Of a stretch of 64,000 nucleotides of DNA, positions 11,536 through 23,362 are shown piece after piece. How positions within the stretch are numbered: the stretch's first letter is position 1; the number at the start of each line of letters is the position of its first letter. The position numbers were made by a program, and so were the translations under genes. Source of the stretch: Mrakia gelida (lineage: Eukaryota; Basidiomycota; Tremellomycetes; Cystofilobasidiales; Mrakiaceae); assembly GCA_024345305.1 (NCBI GenBank), contig BRON01000002.1, positions 1,178,001-1,242,000 of the forward strand, read 5' to 3'. Under the pieces are notes generated by a model. It saw only the letters and a program-made list of their open reading frames with translations. It ran no database searches and was not told where the DNA came from.

Positions 11536-13469
11536 ATGGGACGTCTGGCAGAGGCTCAACGAAAGCTCCTCGAGGTAAGTAGACTCTCTCCGAAACTCTG
11601 GTCGCTCAGGAAGGACGACGTTCGCTGACAGCCTTCCCTCTCCTTCCCGCACCTCTCCAGCAAATGATGGGAGCCGAGTCGATGGGAATCATCAAGGTCA
11701 AGCTTCACTTCTCGGACGATAAGGTCTGCAAGAACTATCTCTGTGGAACTTGCCCTCATATAGTCTTCACCAACACCGTGAGTCCAACCGTCGAACGAGC
11801 GAAGGGGGAAGGAGGAGAAGGAGAGCTCGACCTCAACGAGCTCTCGACATCTTCACATCCTCAGCCTCCTCGACATCTCTTATTGGAACTTCCTCTTCAG
11901 ACCCTGACTGACGCCTTACATCCCCTCCTTCGAACGCTCTTCAGAAAATGGATCTCGGACCCTGCCCTCGTGCTCATCAAGAGAAGCTCCAGGAGGAGTT
12001 CGCGGAGGCGAAGGCCGCCAACCCTGACGATCCTGCCATCCAGAGGATCGAGGGAGAGTGGCAGAGGAACATCTTTGGATTCGTCGACGACTGCGACAGG
12101 AGGATCCATGCTTCCCAGAGGAGGTTGGAGAAGACCCCCGAGGAGAACGCGAAGACAACAGCTCTGGTCAGTCTCACGTCCTTCCCTTCCCTCCCCCAAC
12201 TCCTCGCTTTGATTTATTTCTCATCCTCCTGGGCCTGTGGGCCTTCTCAGAGCTGACGCGTCTCCTCGTTGGAATCTTTTGGTACTACAGATGCGAGAAA
12301 TTGGAGAGATCGAGCTTTCCATCCAGGATGGAACGACCGAGATCGAGCAGCTTGGTGAGCTCGACCTCTTCCTCCTCCTCGTCCCATTCTCTCCCTTCGT
12401 CCTTCTCTCGAGCTGCCTCAGCTGACCCATCGCCTCTCCTCGCGCTTCCCTCTCCCCAGGTGAGGCCGGAAAGATCACGGAGTCGATTGAGAAGCTCGCT
12501 GCTGTCGAGGCTTTGAAGCTGGAGAAGAATGAGAAGGAGGTTCGTCCCTTTCCTCTTCCCTCCCATCTGTCTCGTCGCCTCTCTCGTCGCTGATCCCTCC
12601 CCTCGTCGCTTCTTCCGAATGTGACAGCGAGAGCTCCAGAACCTGGCCGAGACCTCGGGAGCGTCAGGTCACCAGAAGCTCAGAGTGTGCGAGATCTGTG
12701 GTGCTTACCTCAGTGTGCTGGATTCGGATCGTCGTCTCGCGGATCACTTCGGTGGAAAGGTTCGTCTCTCGTCGTCGTCTCCTTCTCTTCTTCGAAGCGT
12801 ACCCTTCTCGTGCTGATCTCCTCTCCTCTCACACCCATTCGCTCGCTTCAGATGCATCTCGGCTACAAAGAGCTCCGAGAACTCCTCGCCAAAATCCACG
12901 AAGCTCGCTCTCGACCTCGTCCCGTCCCGACCATCGTCGCTCCTCCTCCCTCCCAACAGCTCGCTCCTCCCACTCCCACCCACCCAGCCTCAGGCCACTC
13001 TCCCACCCCTTCCTCTTCCGCCGCTCTCCCACCAGCAGGCTCCCCGTCAGCACCACCCACCGGACCCGCGTCGGACCACGAGTCGCGACCTCGTTCGGAT
13101 AGGGACAGGGAGAGAGACTCGAGGGGACCTTCGTCGTCGTCGTCGAGGAGGTACGAGGACGAGGGAAGGAGGGAAGGGGGAGGAAGCAGGAGAGGGTACG
13201 ATGATGATCGAAGAGAGTCGGGGAGGAGGTACGAGGATTCGAGCAGGTGAGTGTTTGCGGTTCTCTTTCTGTTTCGTTGGCGAGAGTGTGGGCTCGGGAG
13301 GAGGGTGGTGGTAGGTGCGGGGATGTCGAAGGGGTGGAGGAAATGCGAAGGAAGTGATTGAGGCCCATCGCGTCGGGACTGTAACTGACGCGTCTCGTTT
13401 CCGTTCTTTTCCCCTGCCAGGCGAGAGAGGTCGAGGTCGCCCCGACGTCGGTACCAGGGTGCTTTTTAA
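11536..13469 (+). CDS. LUC7: LUC7-like U1 snRNP-associated splicing factor
   Basis: U1 snRNP component that stabilises 5' splice-site recognition (family knowledge). Exons 11536-11574, 11661-11777, 11945-12166, 12291-12354, 12460-12539, 12628-12759, 12852-13246 and 13421-13469 give 365 residues. First zinc finger: VCKNYLCGTCPHIVFTNTK then DLGPCPRAH (CCCH). A middle coiled coil follows (REIGEIELSIQDG...EKLAAVEALKLEKNEKE). Second zinc finger: LRVCEICGAYLSVLDSDRR, LADHFGGKMHLGY (CCHH). The tail is Pro/Ser then Arg/Ser/Asp-rich, ending RRERSRSPRRRYQGAF, an RS-like domain. Introns use GTAAGT, GTGAGT, GTCAGT and GTTCGT donors. LUC7 influences choice among weak donors, so its presence is of interest in a genome with many odd donors. 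Confidence 0.95.
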
Positions 13470-14106
13470 AGTCCATAAGATGTTTATGTATCACCTTTTG
13501 AACCATTGGGGACGGATACGCACAGAGAGGGCGAGGACTTGCTGCTCCGGACGAGTAGGCGTTTTCGGTGAGACTTTCATCTTCGTGCTGGGGTATGACA
13601 TCAGGAAGTGAGGATTTAAACCGATCCGATGTTCTTGCTGATTGCAAACTTTACCTAAACACTCCCTTTCTCGCAAGAGCTTGGGGAATTTATGGCCGGC
13701 CCACAGGGTCTCTCTCTTTTGTTGTTTTGGGGCTGAAGTGGAGAAGTGGAATGTTTCCGGAGCAGGCGCAGCGCGATGGTGGTTCTTAGTTTTTGTTCTC
13801 TGATATTACGGATCTCCGGAAAGGCGAAGGAAGGACGGAAGGAGAGGAGGGGCGAGGGAGAGATGAGGGAAGAGGAGAAGGACGGGGAGGAGGCGAGGTG
13901 AGCTTCGACCTTCCTTCCTTCTCTCGCCAACCGCCAGCTCGCCCTGAAACTCTACTTCAACAAAGCAGCTCCCTCAGCGCAGTACCAGCACCTCTCCCTT
14001 ATCACCTCTCGCCAACTCTCGTATCCATCCGAAAAGAAAGGAAACGACGGAAGCTCACCCAAACTCGCCTTCCTCCACCTCTCGCCTTCCCCTCCCTCCT
14101 GCAAAC
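13470..14106. other. Intergenic, LUC7 3' flank and upstream region of the next gene
   Basis: No convincing coding exon or RNA gene. A purine-rich run (about 13810-13890) is followed by a pyrimidine-rich run up to the next ATG, typical of promoters in this window. Confidence 0.5.
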
Positions 14107-15022
14107 ATGGCCTTCATCCTCGATTCCCAAACCCCCACCATCCCTCTCTACACCACCCACGACCTCCCACCAACCCTTCTCTCCTCTCTAGAACGAGACT
14201 TCTCCCTCGCTGCGCATTACTCAACCCAAGCGACCGTCCGCCTCTCCTCCTCCCCTCCTCGTCTCGACCTACTCGACCTCTCCCCCGAACAAGCTCTGGA
14301 CAAGCTAGGAGAGACCTCGACACCCTTTCTGCTGGCTACTAAGGATACCGCGGAGCGAGGAGGAGGAGTGTGGTATGTCCAGGGGTGGTTGGACGAGGAA
14401 GATCTCGAAGAGATGATGAGCTCGGAGCTGAGGTCGAAGCTGAAAAAGAAGGGAGGAGGGGAGAAGAGATGGGCAGCGAGGTTGTGGATCGAGATGGCCT
14501 AGTGAGTGAACTCTGTCTCCCTTTTGGTATCCAGCAGACGCTCGGGGCTGACTTTCCTGGTCCTACAGCGCCGCCATCCTCTACATCAACCTCTCCATCT
14601 CCAACACCTCGCTCTTCGAACACGATCAGGTCCCCTCCTGCCTTCTGTCCCTCCCCGACTCGCCCGACGATGGAGGTTGCGACTGGAGACTCCAATTTCC
14701 CGTTACCGCCTACGTCGCCGCTAGTAGAGACGCCTACGAGATCACCCACGAGCTTGGAGGTCAGCAGAAGATCTTGGGACGACAAGGAGGAGGAAACGAC
14801 GTTCCCGTCGCGAGGTATCGACTCAAAGAGGAATGGGCTTCGAGACTGGGACTCGTCAGTAGCTGGAGTGGGTTGACGAGAGCTGGGGTGGATGGTGAGA
14901 CCGCTTGGGGGAAGAAGACTCTGGCGAGGCTGAAGGAGGCGGGGATGGGGGATGGGAAAGAGGAGGAGGAGGCCGTCGTTTCGTTCCCTCAAGATTGGGT
15001 TTGGACGCCTCCGGAGGTGTGA
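14107..15022 (+). CDS. Unrecognised two-exon fungal protein
   Basis: Exons 14107-14501 and 14569-15022 give 282 residues. The start MAFILDSQTPTIPLYTTHDL follows a GCAAAC context just before ATG. The intron has GTGAGT, CTGAC and a CTACAG acceptor and keeps phase (WIEMAYAAILYINLSISN). Visible: an alpha/beta-like mixed sequence, Trp-rich segments (GGGVWYVQGWLDEEDLEEMM, EEWASRLGLVSSWSGLTRAG), no signal peptide, no membrane span and no motif I know. It lies between LUC7 and PL4 copy 2, on the same strand as both. Function unknown. Confidence 0.75.
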
Positions 15023-15531
15023 GTAGATGGAGGTGGGATTAACTGTCGTCGTAGCTTAGAGATGTACGTATCTTCATCGTTTCAGGGTCGTCGCTCGGGT
15101 CGAAGCGTCGTTCGAGCCGCGACGCGTCCTTGAACCGAAGCTGACCGATCCCCTCTGTTTCTACCCCCTTTTAAACGCAGCTTTACGATGGATCGATACA
15201 CGATGTCAATGCTATCCTCTCCTCATCATCTCGACGACCGGAAAGCAAGACTCGAGAGGTCAGAAAGTCGAACTAAGGGTGAGTCGCGTCGCGCGAGCAG
15301 ATCCTTCCTTCCTTCGGCGTCTGTTCGCCTCGTTGTCCTTCACCAATTTGACTCGTATCACGTTGTTCTCCCTTTCAGCTTAAGGTCACGCGCTCTGGCG
15401 AATCTAAAACAGCGGTCCGTGTCTTCTCCGAGCGCTCGGTAGAGGGATCAGCCCGAGACGAGGGAAGACTCGCATCGTCTTCCTTTCCTTCTCCCCTCAT
15501 CATCTCGACCACCATCTCACTCTCACAAGCC
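15023..15531. other. Upstream region of PL4 copy 2
   Basis: About 500 bp between the unrecognised gene and the lyase start. Pyrimidine-rich just before the ATG. It does not obviously match the upstream region of copy 1, so the duplication or later conversion seems confined to the gene body. Confidence 0.45.
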
Positions 15532-18500
15532 ATGATCCTCTTTGCATGGATATCCATCGCTCTAACGATCTTCGTTGCGCCTACTCTCGCTGCGGTTGGA
15601 AGCCAGAACACAACGACAAGTGAGTCCGACGCGTCGAGTTTCGCCTTCGACCCTTCGTCCTTCCTTCTCTCGTTGTTCTCTCCCGAGATCTCTACGCAGA
15701 GAAGTCTCACCGTCAGTACTAACCAAAACTCCTCCCTTTCGTCAGCCATCTCGATCTTCAACGACCGTCTCTTGTTGAGGTGAGGGAAACGACGAGCGAT
15801 ATCATCGAACGCTGAGCTCACGCTTCTTTTCGCTTCTCCCCCACATCCTTCCAGCGTCACCAAAGCCAACGGAGCAGTCAACACGCTCAACTTTGACAAC
15901 ACCTCGCTTCTTGGTGCGTGTCAACCGGTTTCGGCCTCGGATACCAAAGCTGACCATCGTTCTCTTCTTCGTCTCGCTCGAGCAGGCGTTCCGAGTGGAA
16001 GCATCGGTGAGCTCAAATCGTTGCTTTTCTTTCGACCATCGCTCGACTTCCTAACCTCCTGTCAACCCTCTATCGTTTCCAGGAAAGTGGTGTAGGTATT
16101 CCTCGTCTCTACCGAGCCCAGCAAGCCGTCGTGCTGACCTCGCGTTAACGTTCTTCTCTTCGCTTGCAAGACTTCGACACTCAAGGAATACCTCCCATCG
16201 CTCCTGCTAGTGAGTCTCAACGCAACGCTTTCCGCAAGCTTTGGATAAGATAGCCCCACTGACTTCTCGTCTGCAGCTTCTCGGTACTACGAGATCGGAA
16301 CGAGCAAGACCGCCACGTTCGAGGTCGTCGGAGGAAAGGATTCGAAGGGATTTAGTTGGGTTGGGATCATCATGTCTGAGACTGTGAGCGGTCTCTTCGC
16401 TCTCGTCCAAGGCTACTGGTCCGTCGACTCATCTTCATCGTCGTTCACAGGTCGTCCGAGTCAACATCGTCTACAAGCGATACTTGTGAGCTCACCCTTC
16501 GATTTCGTCGACGACGCGCCTCCTCCTCGAGGTTGACACTTCCTTCGTCCCTTTCAGCTTCATCAAGGACGGAGAGACCGGAGTTCACACCTTTGCTCGA
16601 GTCTTGATCCCATCCGCTGTCGCTGGAATTGACTACGGGCAGCTTCAAGAGGTGAGCGAGGAATCGATCTCGTCGCGTCGAGTCGGTCCCCCCTGGAGCT
16701 GACCTCCTCTCGCCCCTTCCAGTTCCGAACCGTCTTCCGACCCAACACCAACCTCTGGACTCACCTCGTTACCAACTCGGTCCAATACGGTCACATCCCC
16801 TCGGCTGCTGCTATCGCGGCGGAGGTGTGAGTTCGATTCCTTTGAATTTCGAGGACTTCGGCTCGCGTCGCTGATTCTGTTATCTTTCTCACCTCCAGAA
16901 CTGTTCAAGATGCGACGTGAGTACATGCAAAAAATAACTGCTCTCTTCCGCTCAACTGACTCGGTCCTTTCGTCCCACAGCTGGTACCTCGGCAACACCA
17001 CCTCGGATCCTTACATCAAAGAGCAGTGAGTTCTTGCCCTTTTCCGCTTCCCTCTTTCACTCGAGCCCAAGCTGAAACAAACCTGCTTCTACCTTGCAGA
17101 TCGGACTACTTCACCAAGTACGAGTGGGCTGCTCAGTACGGAGATCACAAAGGTGAGTCGACGCGTCGAGCTCGAGCTCGCCCATCTTCATCCTTTGCTC
17201 ACCACGGACTCGCGTTCTTCGTTTGCAGCCCACGGCTTCTACTCCGAGGGATCCTCGATTGGAGTTTGGACTGTCTACAACAACCTGGAAGGTGCTTGGC
17301 ATCTTCTCTCGCGATCCAAGCGCGCGAGCTCGAAGTGATCCTTTTCCGTTTCCTTCGTCGATCAGGTTACGTCGGAGGACCGCTGAGGAGCGATCTCGTC
17401 GTCGACACCAACATCTACGACTACTATGTGTGAGTCGTCGCATCCTTCACTGTCTTGACATCTCACGCTGACCTCTCTCTTTCTCTCGTTTTACAGCTCG
17501 AACCACCACGGAGCGAGGTGAGCGCGTCTTCTTCTCCTCTTCGCTTGACTGGCCTCGCTCACTTCCTTCCTTCATACGACATTTTCCTGTCCAGTGCTCC
17601 CACTCTCGGTGCTGGCTACGATCGACTCTTCGGACCCACCTTCGTCTACGCCAACAAGGGAGGAGCACTCCTCGATCTTCTCGCCGACGCGGAGAAGTTG
17701 GCGTGAGTTCGATCGAACTCTCCCTCCCTCTTCTCGAGTCTGACGCGTCTTCTATTACGGTCAGCACTCCCACCTTCGACGTCGAGTTCTATGACAGTAT
17801 CGCTCCCTACGTTCAAGGCTTCGCGACGGCCGCCCAGCGAGGAGCTTTCACGGCCAAGATCCAGATGCCCTCAGGTTGGTCGCGTCCTTCTTGCTTTTTC
17901 GCTCGAACGATCACTGAACGCACCTTCTTCTCGCAGGTGCCTTCGATGGAAAGGCGGTTCTCACTCAGGTCGGAGCCGACTTCCAGGTTCGGTTCGACCC
18001 GCCTTTCTCGTTCGAACGTTCTCGCGCTGACTCTGACCTCCCGTTTCTTCCCTCTTCTCAGGACAACATCGACCCCAGCGTCGGTCAGTACTGGGCGAAC
18101 ATCACCTCGGCCGGAACCGTAACGATCCCTCGGGTCAAGCCTGGAAAGTACAGACTCACCTGCTACGCGTCTGGTGAGTCCTCGATCGATCGTTGCGGTC
18201 AACTCTTCCTCGACGTCCATGTTCTAACCTCGTCTCTTTTTCAAATGTGTTCGGAAATTACGTCTACTATAACGTCGTCATCACGGCTGGAAAGACTACC
18301 TCTCGATCATGGAGCTGGAGCACTGATCAGAACGGAGCTGAGATCTGGAGGATCGGAGGTGAGTCGCGTTCCGTGCTTATCAACGCATCCTCTGTTCGAG
18401 CTAACTTGCGTCTGTCCCTCTTCTCCTCAACAGTTCCCGACAAGAGCGCTGGAGAGTACCGTCACGGTCTCGCGAAGGATCCTAATCACGCCAACCATCC

Positions 18501-19493
18501 CGAGGAGCACCGAGCGTACTGGGGACAGTGGGAGTGAGTCGTCGTCTTTCCTTTCGTTCGTTCGACTCGAGGCTCGTCGCTGACTCTTCGCCTGCCTCAT
18601 CAGCTTCCCCACCGACTTCCCTCACGGAGTTAACTACACTGTCGGAGTCTCGGATTACGCCAAAGACTGGAACTACGTCCATTGGTCTCGGTGAGTCGCA
18701 CATCCGCGTCTTGACTGCTTGGACCGACAAGAATTGACGCGTCTCCCTCCTTCCAGATTCGGTGGCTCTTACACTCGATCGGGCATCGTCAGAGATAACG
18801 TGAACGAGTGGACTGTGAACTTCGAGATCACCGCCGGCGGTCAATTTGGCGACGAAGATCGGGTGCGTGGGCTCGTCCCGTCCTCGAGTTTTCGCTTCTG
18901 CTTCACTTCCTGACCCTTTCCTCCTTCTCTTCCAGAACTCTGACCGTGCAGCTCGTGAGTCTATCCACTCAAAGGTTCCTGTCCTCTGTCGGTACTGATC
19001 CTCGTCCCTCGAACCTCAGGCCGGAATCCGAACCTCTGCTGGCAACCTCGACGTTGGATCGGATCTCAACTACACTGTCATCGCTAACAACATCACCTCC
19101 CTCGTTTGGACCATCCCTGAGTACCACTCGTTGAGCTGCTCCCTGAGAAGCGGGATCGTCTGCTACAACGTCGCGAACAAGTAGGGTTTCTGAACGACGT
19201 GTTCTTCTCGACGCGCCCGAACTGATCCCTTCTCATCTCCTCTTTCTCGCTCAAACAGGTTCAAGATCCCTGGGTCGTCCCTTCTTGAGGGCTGGAACAA
19301 GCTCATCCTCGCGCTGCCCTACAACTCAGCATCGGTAGACGTGATGTGTGAGTCTTCGCCTTTGCTCGTTGCCTCTCCTCCTTTCGTTCGAAGCACTGCT
19401 GAACCTCTCCCTGTCGCGTCTGGATTCCCTCCCCTCCCCTCGCAGACGACGCTCTTCGACTGGAGCTGGGCGCTGATTCGTGAAGTCGTTCAT
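15532..19493 (+). pseudogene. Rhamnogalacturonan lyase, PL4 (copy 2), probably disrupted
   Basis: Same family and exon plan as copy 1, in opposite orientation. It starts MILFAWISIALTIFVAPTLA, a signal peptide, and ends YDALRLELGADS. About 26 exons can be phased, including a 9-nt exon at 16083-16091 and an 18-nt exon at 16899-16916. Family blocks are present throughout: GIDYGQLQEFRTVFRPNTN, SNHHGA, VYNNLEGYVGGPLRSD, FDVEFYDSIAPYVQGF, VGQYWANITSAGTVTIPRVK, AEIWRIG and EEHRAYWGQW. Two lesions are seen. First, the acceptor before VFGNYVYYNVV reads CAA at 18242-18244 where copy 1 has CAG. Second, exon 18757-18862 is 5 nt shorter than in copy 1 and no donor restores phase into TLTVQL. There is also an in-frame loss near the C-terminus and an intron missing after AGIR. 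Either lesion could be an assembly error, but both together suggest a decaying gene. Confidence 0.65.
16083..16091 (+). other. 9-nt microexon of PL4 copy 2
   Basis: Reads GA-AAG-TGG-T between a TTTCCAG acceptor and a GTAGGT donor. It is orthologous to the 9-nt exon of copy 1. The next acceptor is AAG (TTGCAAG) rather than CAG. Confidence 0.75.
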
Positions 19494-19560
19494 CGTCATC
19501 GTCAAAGCAAAGCTGCAGCTCCCTCCCCCGGCTCCTCGTCCCTCGTCGTTCCCTCCCCGT

Positions 19561-22500
19561 TCAATCGAAGAAGAAGTCCACGTTCGAAGGAGGAGGGGGC
19601 GCGATCAATGTTGTTGGTATAGATACCATCTCTCCCGAGAGATCGAGAATTTTCAACTGGAAAAGAAGCGTCGACGAGCGAGGGTCAGCAACGGAGACGT
19701 GTAAAGCTCTGGTTCTTCCTTCGCGGCAGGCGAACCGAGATGGAAGAAAGAGAAGATAGGAATCTCACCTTCAGCCCAATATCCGTCAGCTGCTCGATGA
19801 GATCCTTCGTCTCCTGAGTGGCGACTCGAGCTTGCTCGCTTCGAAGCAAGTTCAATCCGTCCGTCCATTCGCTGAATTGAGCTCTGTCGAGAGCGACGAC
19901 ACTGAACCACCCACACCAGAACCTCGGTCAGTCGTCGAAAGCAGGACACAGAGCGCTCGAGGAGCAAGGAGATAAAAGTGCGAGAGAGAGAGAGAAAGAC
20001 GATTCGACGCGACGGGACTCACTCAAGCAACGACAAGTCTCCTCCAGCGAGCAACGAGAAGCTCAGATCGTTTGCGACCTTCAGAACTCCTCCTCCTCCA
20101 GTCGATCCTTGATTGCTTCCGCCGGGACGCATCGTATCTCCCTTCGTCGAACCAGGAGCGTTGAACGAGACGACGTTGTGTGATTTGGAGGTGGGGTAGG
20201 AGGTTCGGAGAGCGATTTCGGAGATGAGGGAGATGTCGACTGGACAAACCAAGTGAAATAAAGAGCTCGTGAGTGACCAAAGGGAAGAAGAAAGGCGTTT
20301 CGAAGAAGTGGAGAAGCGAACGCGACTGACTTCGTTCGTTGAGATCCTCCATCGTCGGCTTCGTCGCGTGTTGATGCTGAGTCTCGAGGTATCCAAGCGA
20401 CTTCCTGTTCGGAGCCTGATGAGTGCAGGGGAAGACAAGGACGTCAGCGTCGAAACAGGAAAGGGTCCGAAGCGTCTAGAACGAGAGGACGTGAAGAGAA
20501 CGAGAACGAGGAGGAAGGGAGAAACGAACGAGACGAATGAAGGTCCACCCTCGAGGGATGCTTCGACTTGGTTCTCGAGCGTAAGGGTTGATCGAAGTAC
20601 CATGCATGAACCAGGCGCCTTCGCTGAGAGGATCAAAGAACGGAAGGAAGGAGAAAGGTCAGAGTGAGGATCACGGAGAAGGGTCGTGGAGGGAAAAGAG
20701 AGCAACGAGACACGTCGACCAACAGGAGGCAATTGATCCTCTGCTGCTTGACGAAAGTGAAGCACTCCTCAAACAGAGCGTTCCTCAGGTTCCTGTAGGT
20801 GCGAAAAGAGGCAAGAAAACACGTGAGTCAGCTCCTCGTCACGTCCCGTCGCCCCCAACCACTCGTCGCGTCTCCCCTCTCGTTTCCCTCCCCAGACTAA
20901 CCTAATCGGCGCCTTCCCCATCAAATCATCCTTCTCCTCCACCTCCCTCAACATCCTCTCCCTAATAACCTTATAAGCCACGTCCTCGCCAAACCCTTTC
21001 TCCACCTCCCCAGCCTTCGCGAACACCTTCTCCTCCTCCTTCAGCACGACCTCAACCTGACTCTTCACCACCTGACACACCCTCGCGAAGTCCTCGATGG
21101 TGGCTGAGGAGTCGTTCCACATTCGGAGGAAGAAGCGGAGGACGAGAGAGTGGACGAAGAGGAAGGAAAGGAGGAGAGGTTGGAAGTGAGGGTGCAAGGG
21201 GGAGTTGTCGGAGACTTCCCAGAACTCGAGGAGGAGTTCGACGGTTTCGTTGCTGCAGGTGGAACAAGGAGGTGTGAAAGAGAGGGTCAGTGAAGAGTTC
21301 GTTGCGCGAGAGAGGAGGGAGGAGATGAACCTCGCTCGACCGATTGGGCAGCGTCGGTCTTCTGCTTTCGAGAGCTGTTCGATGACGAGCTGAGAGGGAC
21401 GACGAGAGAAGAGAAAGATAGATAGAGTATCAGCTCTCGTCGGCGCGCAGACGAAGTTCGTCATCCTTGGAGACTTACTCGCGAAAACTCATCCCGATTT
21501 CCCGTCGCGAACGAGTGCTGCCGGAACGGAAAACGAAGACGGAAAAGCTCGTCAATCAGCTCACAAGCACCCTCGAAGCTTCTATACCCCTTCAAGGCGA
21601 GACCTCTACTCACCAAGCTGTTCAACCCCAACCTCCCAGTCTTCCAAACGACTCTCGACCTCGAGATCTGATCTCCCGACTGCACGTCGAGTCCGAGGAC
21701 GCTCCATCGAACTCGCTCCTCTTCTTGGTTCAGACCTGTAGCGTCCCAGATCTCCTCAAGCATGACATGATGGAGAGGGTTCGAGGTGGTGTCGACGGAA
21801 GAACGGTGGAGATGGAAGGTCGCACGGAGGATGTTGGCTGGGTTTGTCGACGCGAGGGAGCAGAGTCAGCGGGTTGGGTTTGACGAGAAGGAGGGGAGGA
21901 GAGGCCTACTTACATTGGAAGTCGAGGAGAGGAGTCTGAAGATCGGGCTGATGAGGAGGAGACATAAGTTTCTGCGGAGGGAGAGGAACGAAATGTGAGA
22001 GTCAGCTTCGTCGAACGCAGAACGACGCGACCGAGAACGAAAGCAGACTGACCTGAACGTCCTTCCTGACGTTCAACTTGTCAAGCTCCCCCATGAACTG
22101 ATTGAACTCCTCTCCGTCGCTCGCTGACGAGAGAAGCGAGTTGATGAGCATCAGACTGTGCGAGGGCGACGGCGAACGAGACGAGGAAAGAGATCAGCCG
22201 TCCTTGACATTCGCTTCTTGAGCTCAAAGAGAAGCAGCGGAGATCAGACTCACCTGTTCAAAACCTCTCCTCCTTCTGGGCTACTGAGTCTCCCGACTAC
22301 TCGCTGAAGGAACGCGGGCTGCTCTCGGATCGACGCGTAGATGAGGTCAAAACCCGCACCGGGGAGGATCGAGCGAAGGATGGACGTTGCTGGACGGGAA
22401 ATGTTGATGGGAGCGACGGGGGAGGAGATGACTTGGATGATCTGTGGAAAGAGATGAAGCTGTCAGCTAGAGGGCTACGAAGGGTGAAGAGAAGGAGGGG

Positions 22501-23362
22501 AGAGATGAGAAGAGGAGATGAACGAACGTCTGAGACAAAGGTTGGTCCGATGGTGCTCAGGTTTCGACTGCTCTGAGCTGAGAGACCTTGAATGGCTTGG
22601 AGGGCGTACTAAAGATAGATATCGAGCCAATGAAGGTCAGTCATCTCTGCAGCTAGAGAGTGAGGAAGAGAGAGAGACGACTCACAGCGAGCGAGTTCCC
22701 CTCCAATCTCTTGATCAACTTGACCATCTCCTTGTCTCCCCCTTGATCGACGAACTCCTCACAGAACTCCTGCTCCTTGATGTACTTCTGGAGGTTGAAG
22801 AGCGTAAGCTTGAGGGTCGAGGATGGGAGCTTGGGGTTCGTGAGGGTCTCGAGGAATCCTGTGGCTTTGATGGCTGAGGAGTCTGTGATCTTGAGAGCCT
22901 TCTTCTCCTCGACGATCCTTCGGATGTTGTCGTCCGTGACCACGCTGTCGTCCTCGACGACTCGGAGACCGTACATGAGGGAAGGCTTGACGATTTGGAA
23001 GCTCACACAGAGCTAGCGTTAGGAAAGGACGGGAGGGAGGAGGAAGGAAGGAGGTTTGGTGAGCTCGAGCTCGCTCCCGTCTCCTCCTTACCTCCGTTGA
23101 AACTCACCTGTCGAACGATGTCCTTCACATCTGATGAAACGAAGTCAAAGGTCAGCTTCTGAACCCTGTAGAGACTGATAGAGGTCCAGGGATAAAGAAA
23201 GAAGGACGCACTCAAGGTTGGATCGATGCGAGCTCGGATGGGAGTCGGCGAGGCTGATCCCTCCCAAGAGACGAGGTTCGTAGCTGTCACGACCCTCTTG
23301 GGTTTCGGAGTGGTTTGAAGGACAGCTGAGCTGGAGAGGGTTGGAGTAGCTAGAGGATCCAT
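19561..23362 (-). CDS. ELMO / CED-12 family protein (DOCK-ELMO Rac activator subunit)
   Basis: Cytoplasmic scaffold that with DOCK-type exchange factors activates Rac GTPases (animal knowledge; fungal role less known). Seventeen exons phase perfectly to 765 residues: 23362-23212, 23130-23108, 23012-22686, 22608-22528, 22441-22254, 22155-22053, 21971-21914, 21837-21614, 21517-21479, 21389-21331, 21252-20902, 20792-20724, 20623-20530, 20415-20341, 20239-20023, 19911-19769 and 19656-19561. An N-terminal armadillo-like part holds KLIKRLEGNSLAYALQAIQG. The ELMO domain has EEIWDATGLNQEEERVRW and VWKTGRLGLNSL, then NETVELLLEFWEVSD and MWNDSSATIEDFARVCQVV. A PH domain includes LEGAWFMHG and FSEWTDGLNLLRSEQA. 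The end, KILDLSGEMVSIP...PPPPSNVDFFFD, matches the Pro-rich C-terminus of animal ELMO. Start is the first in-frame ATG, MDPLATPTLSSS. It converges on PL4 copy 2 with a 67-bp gap. Confidence 0.92.
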
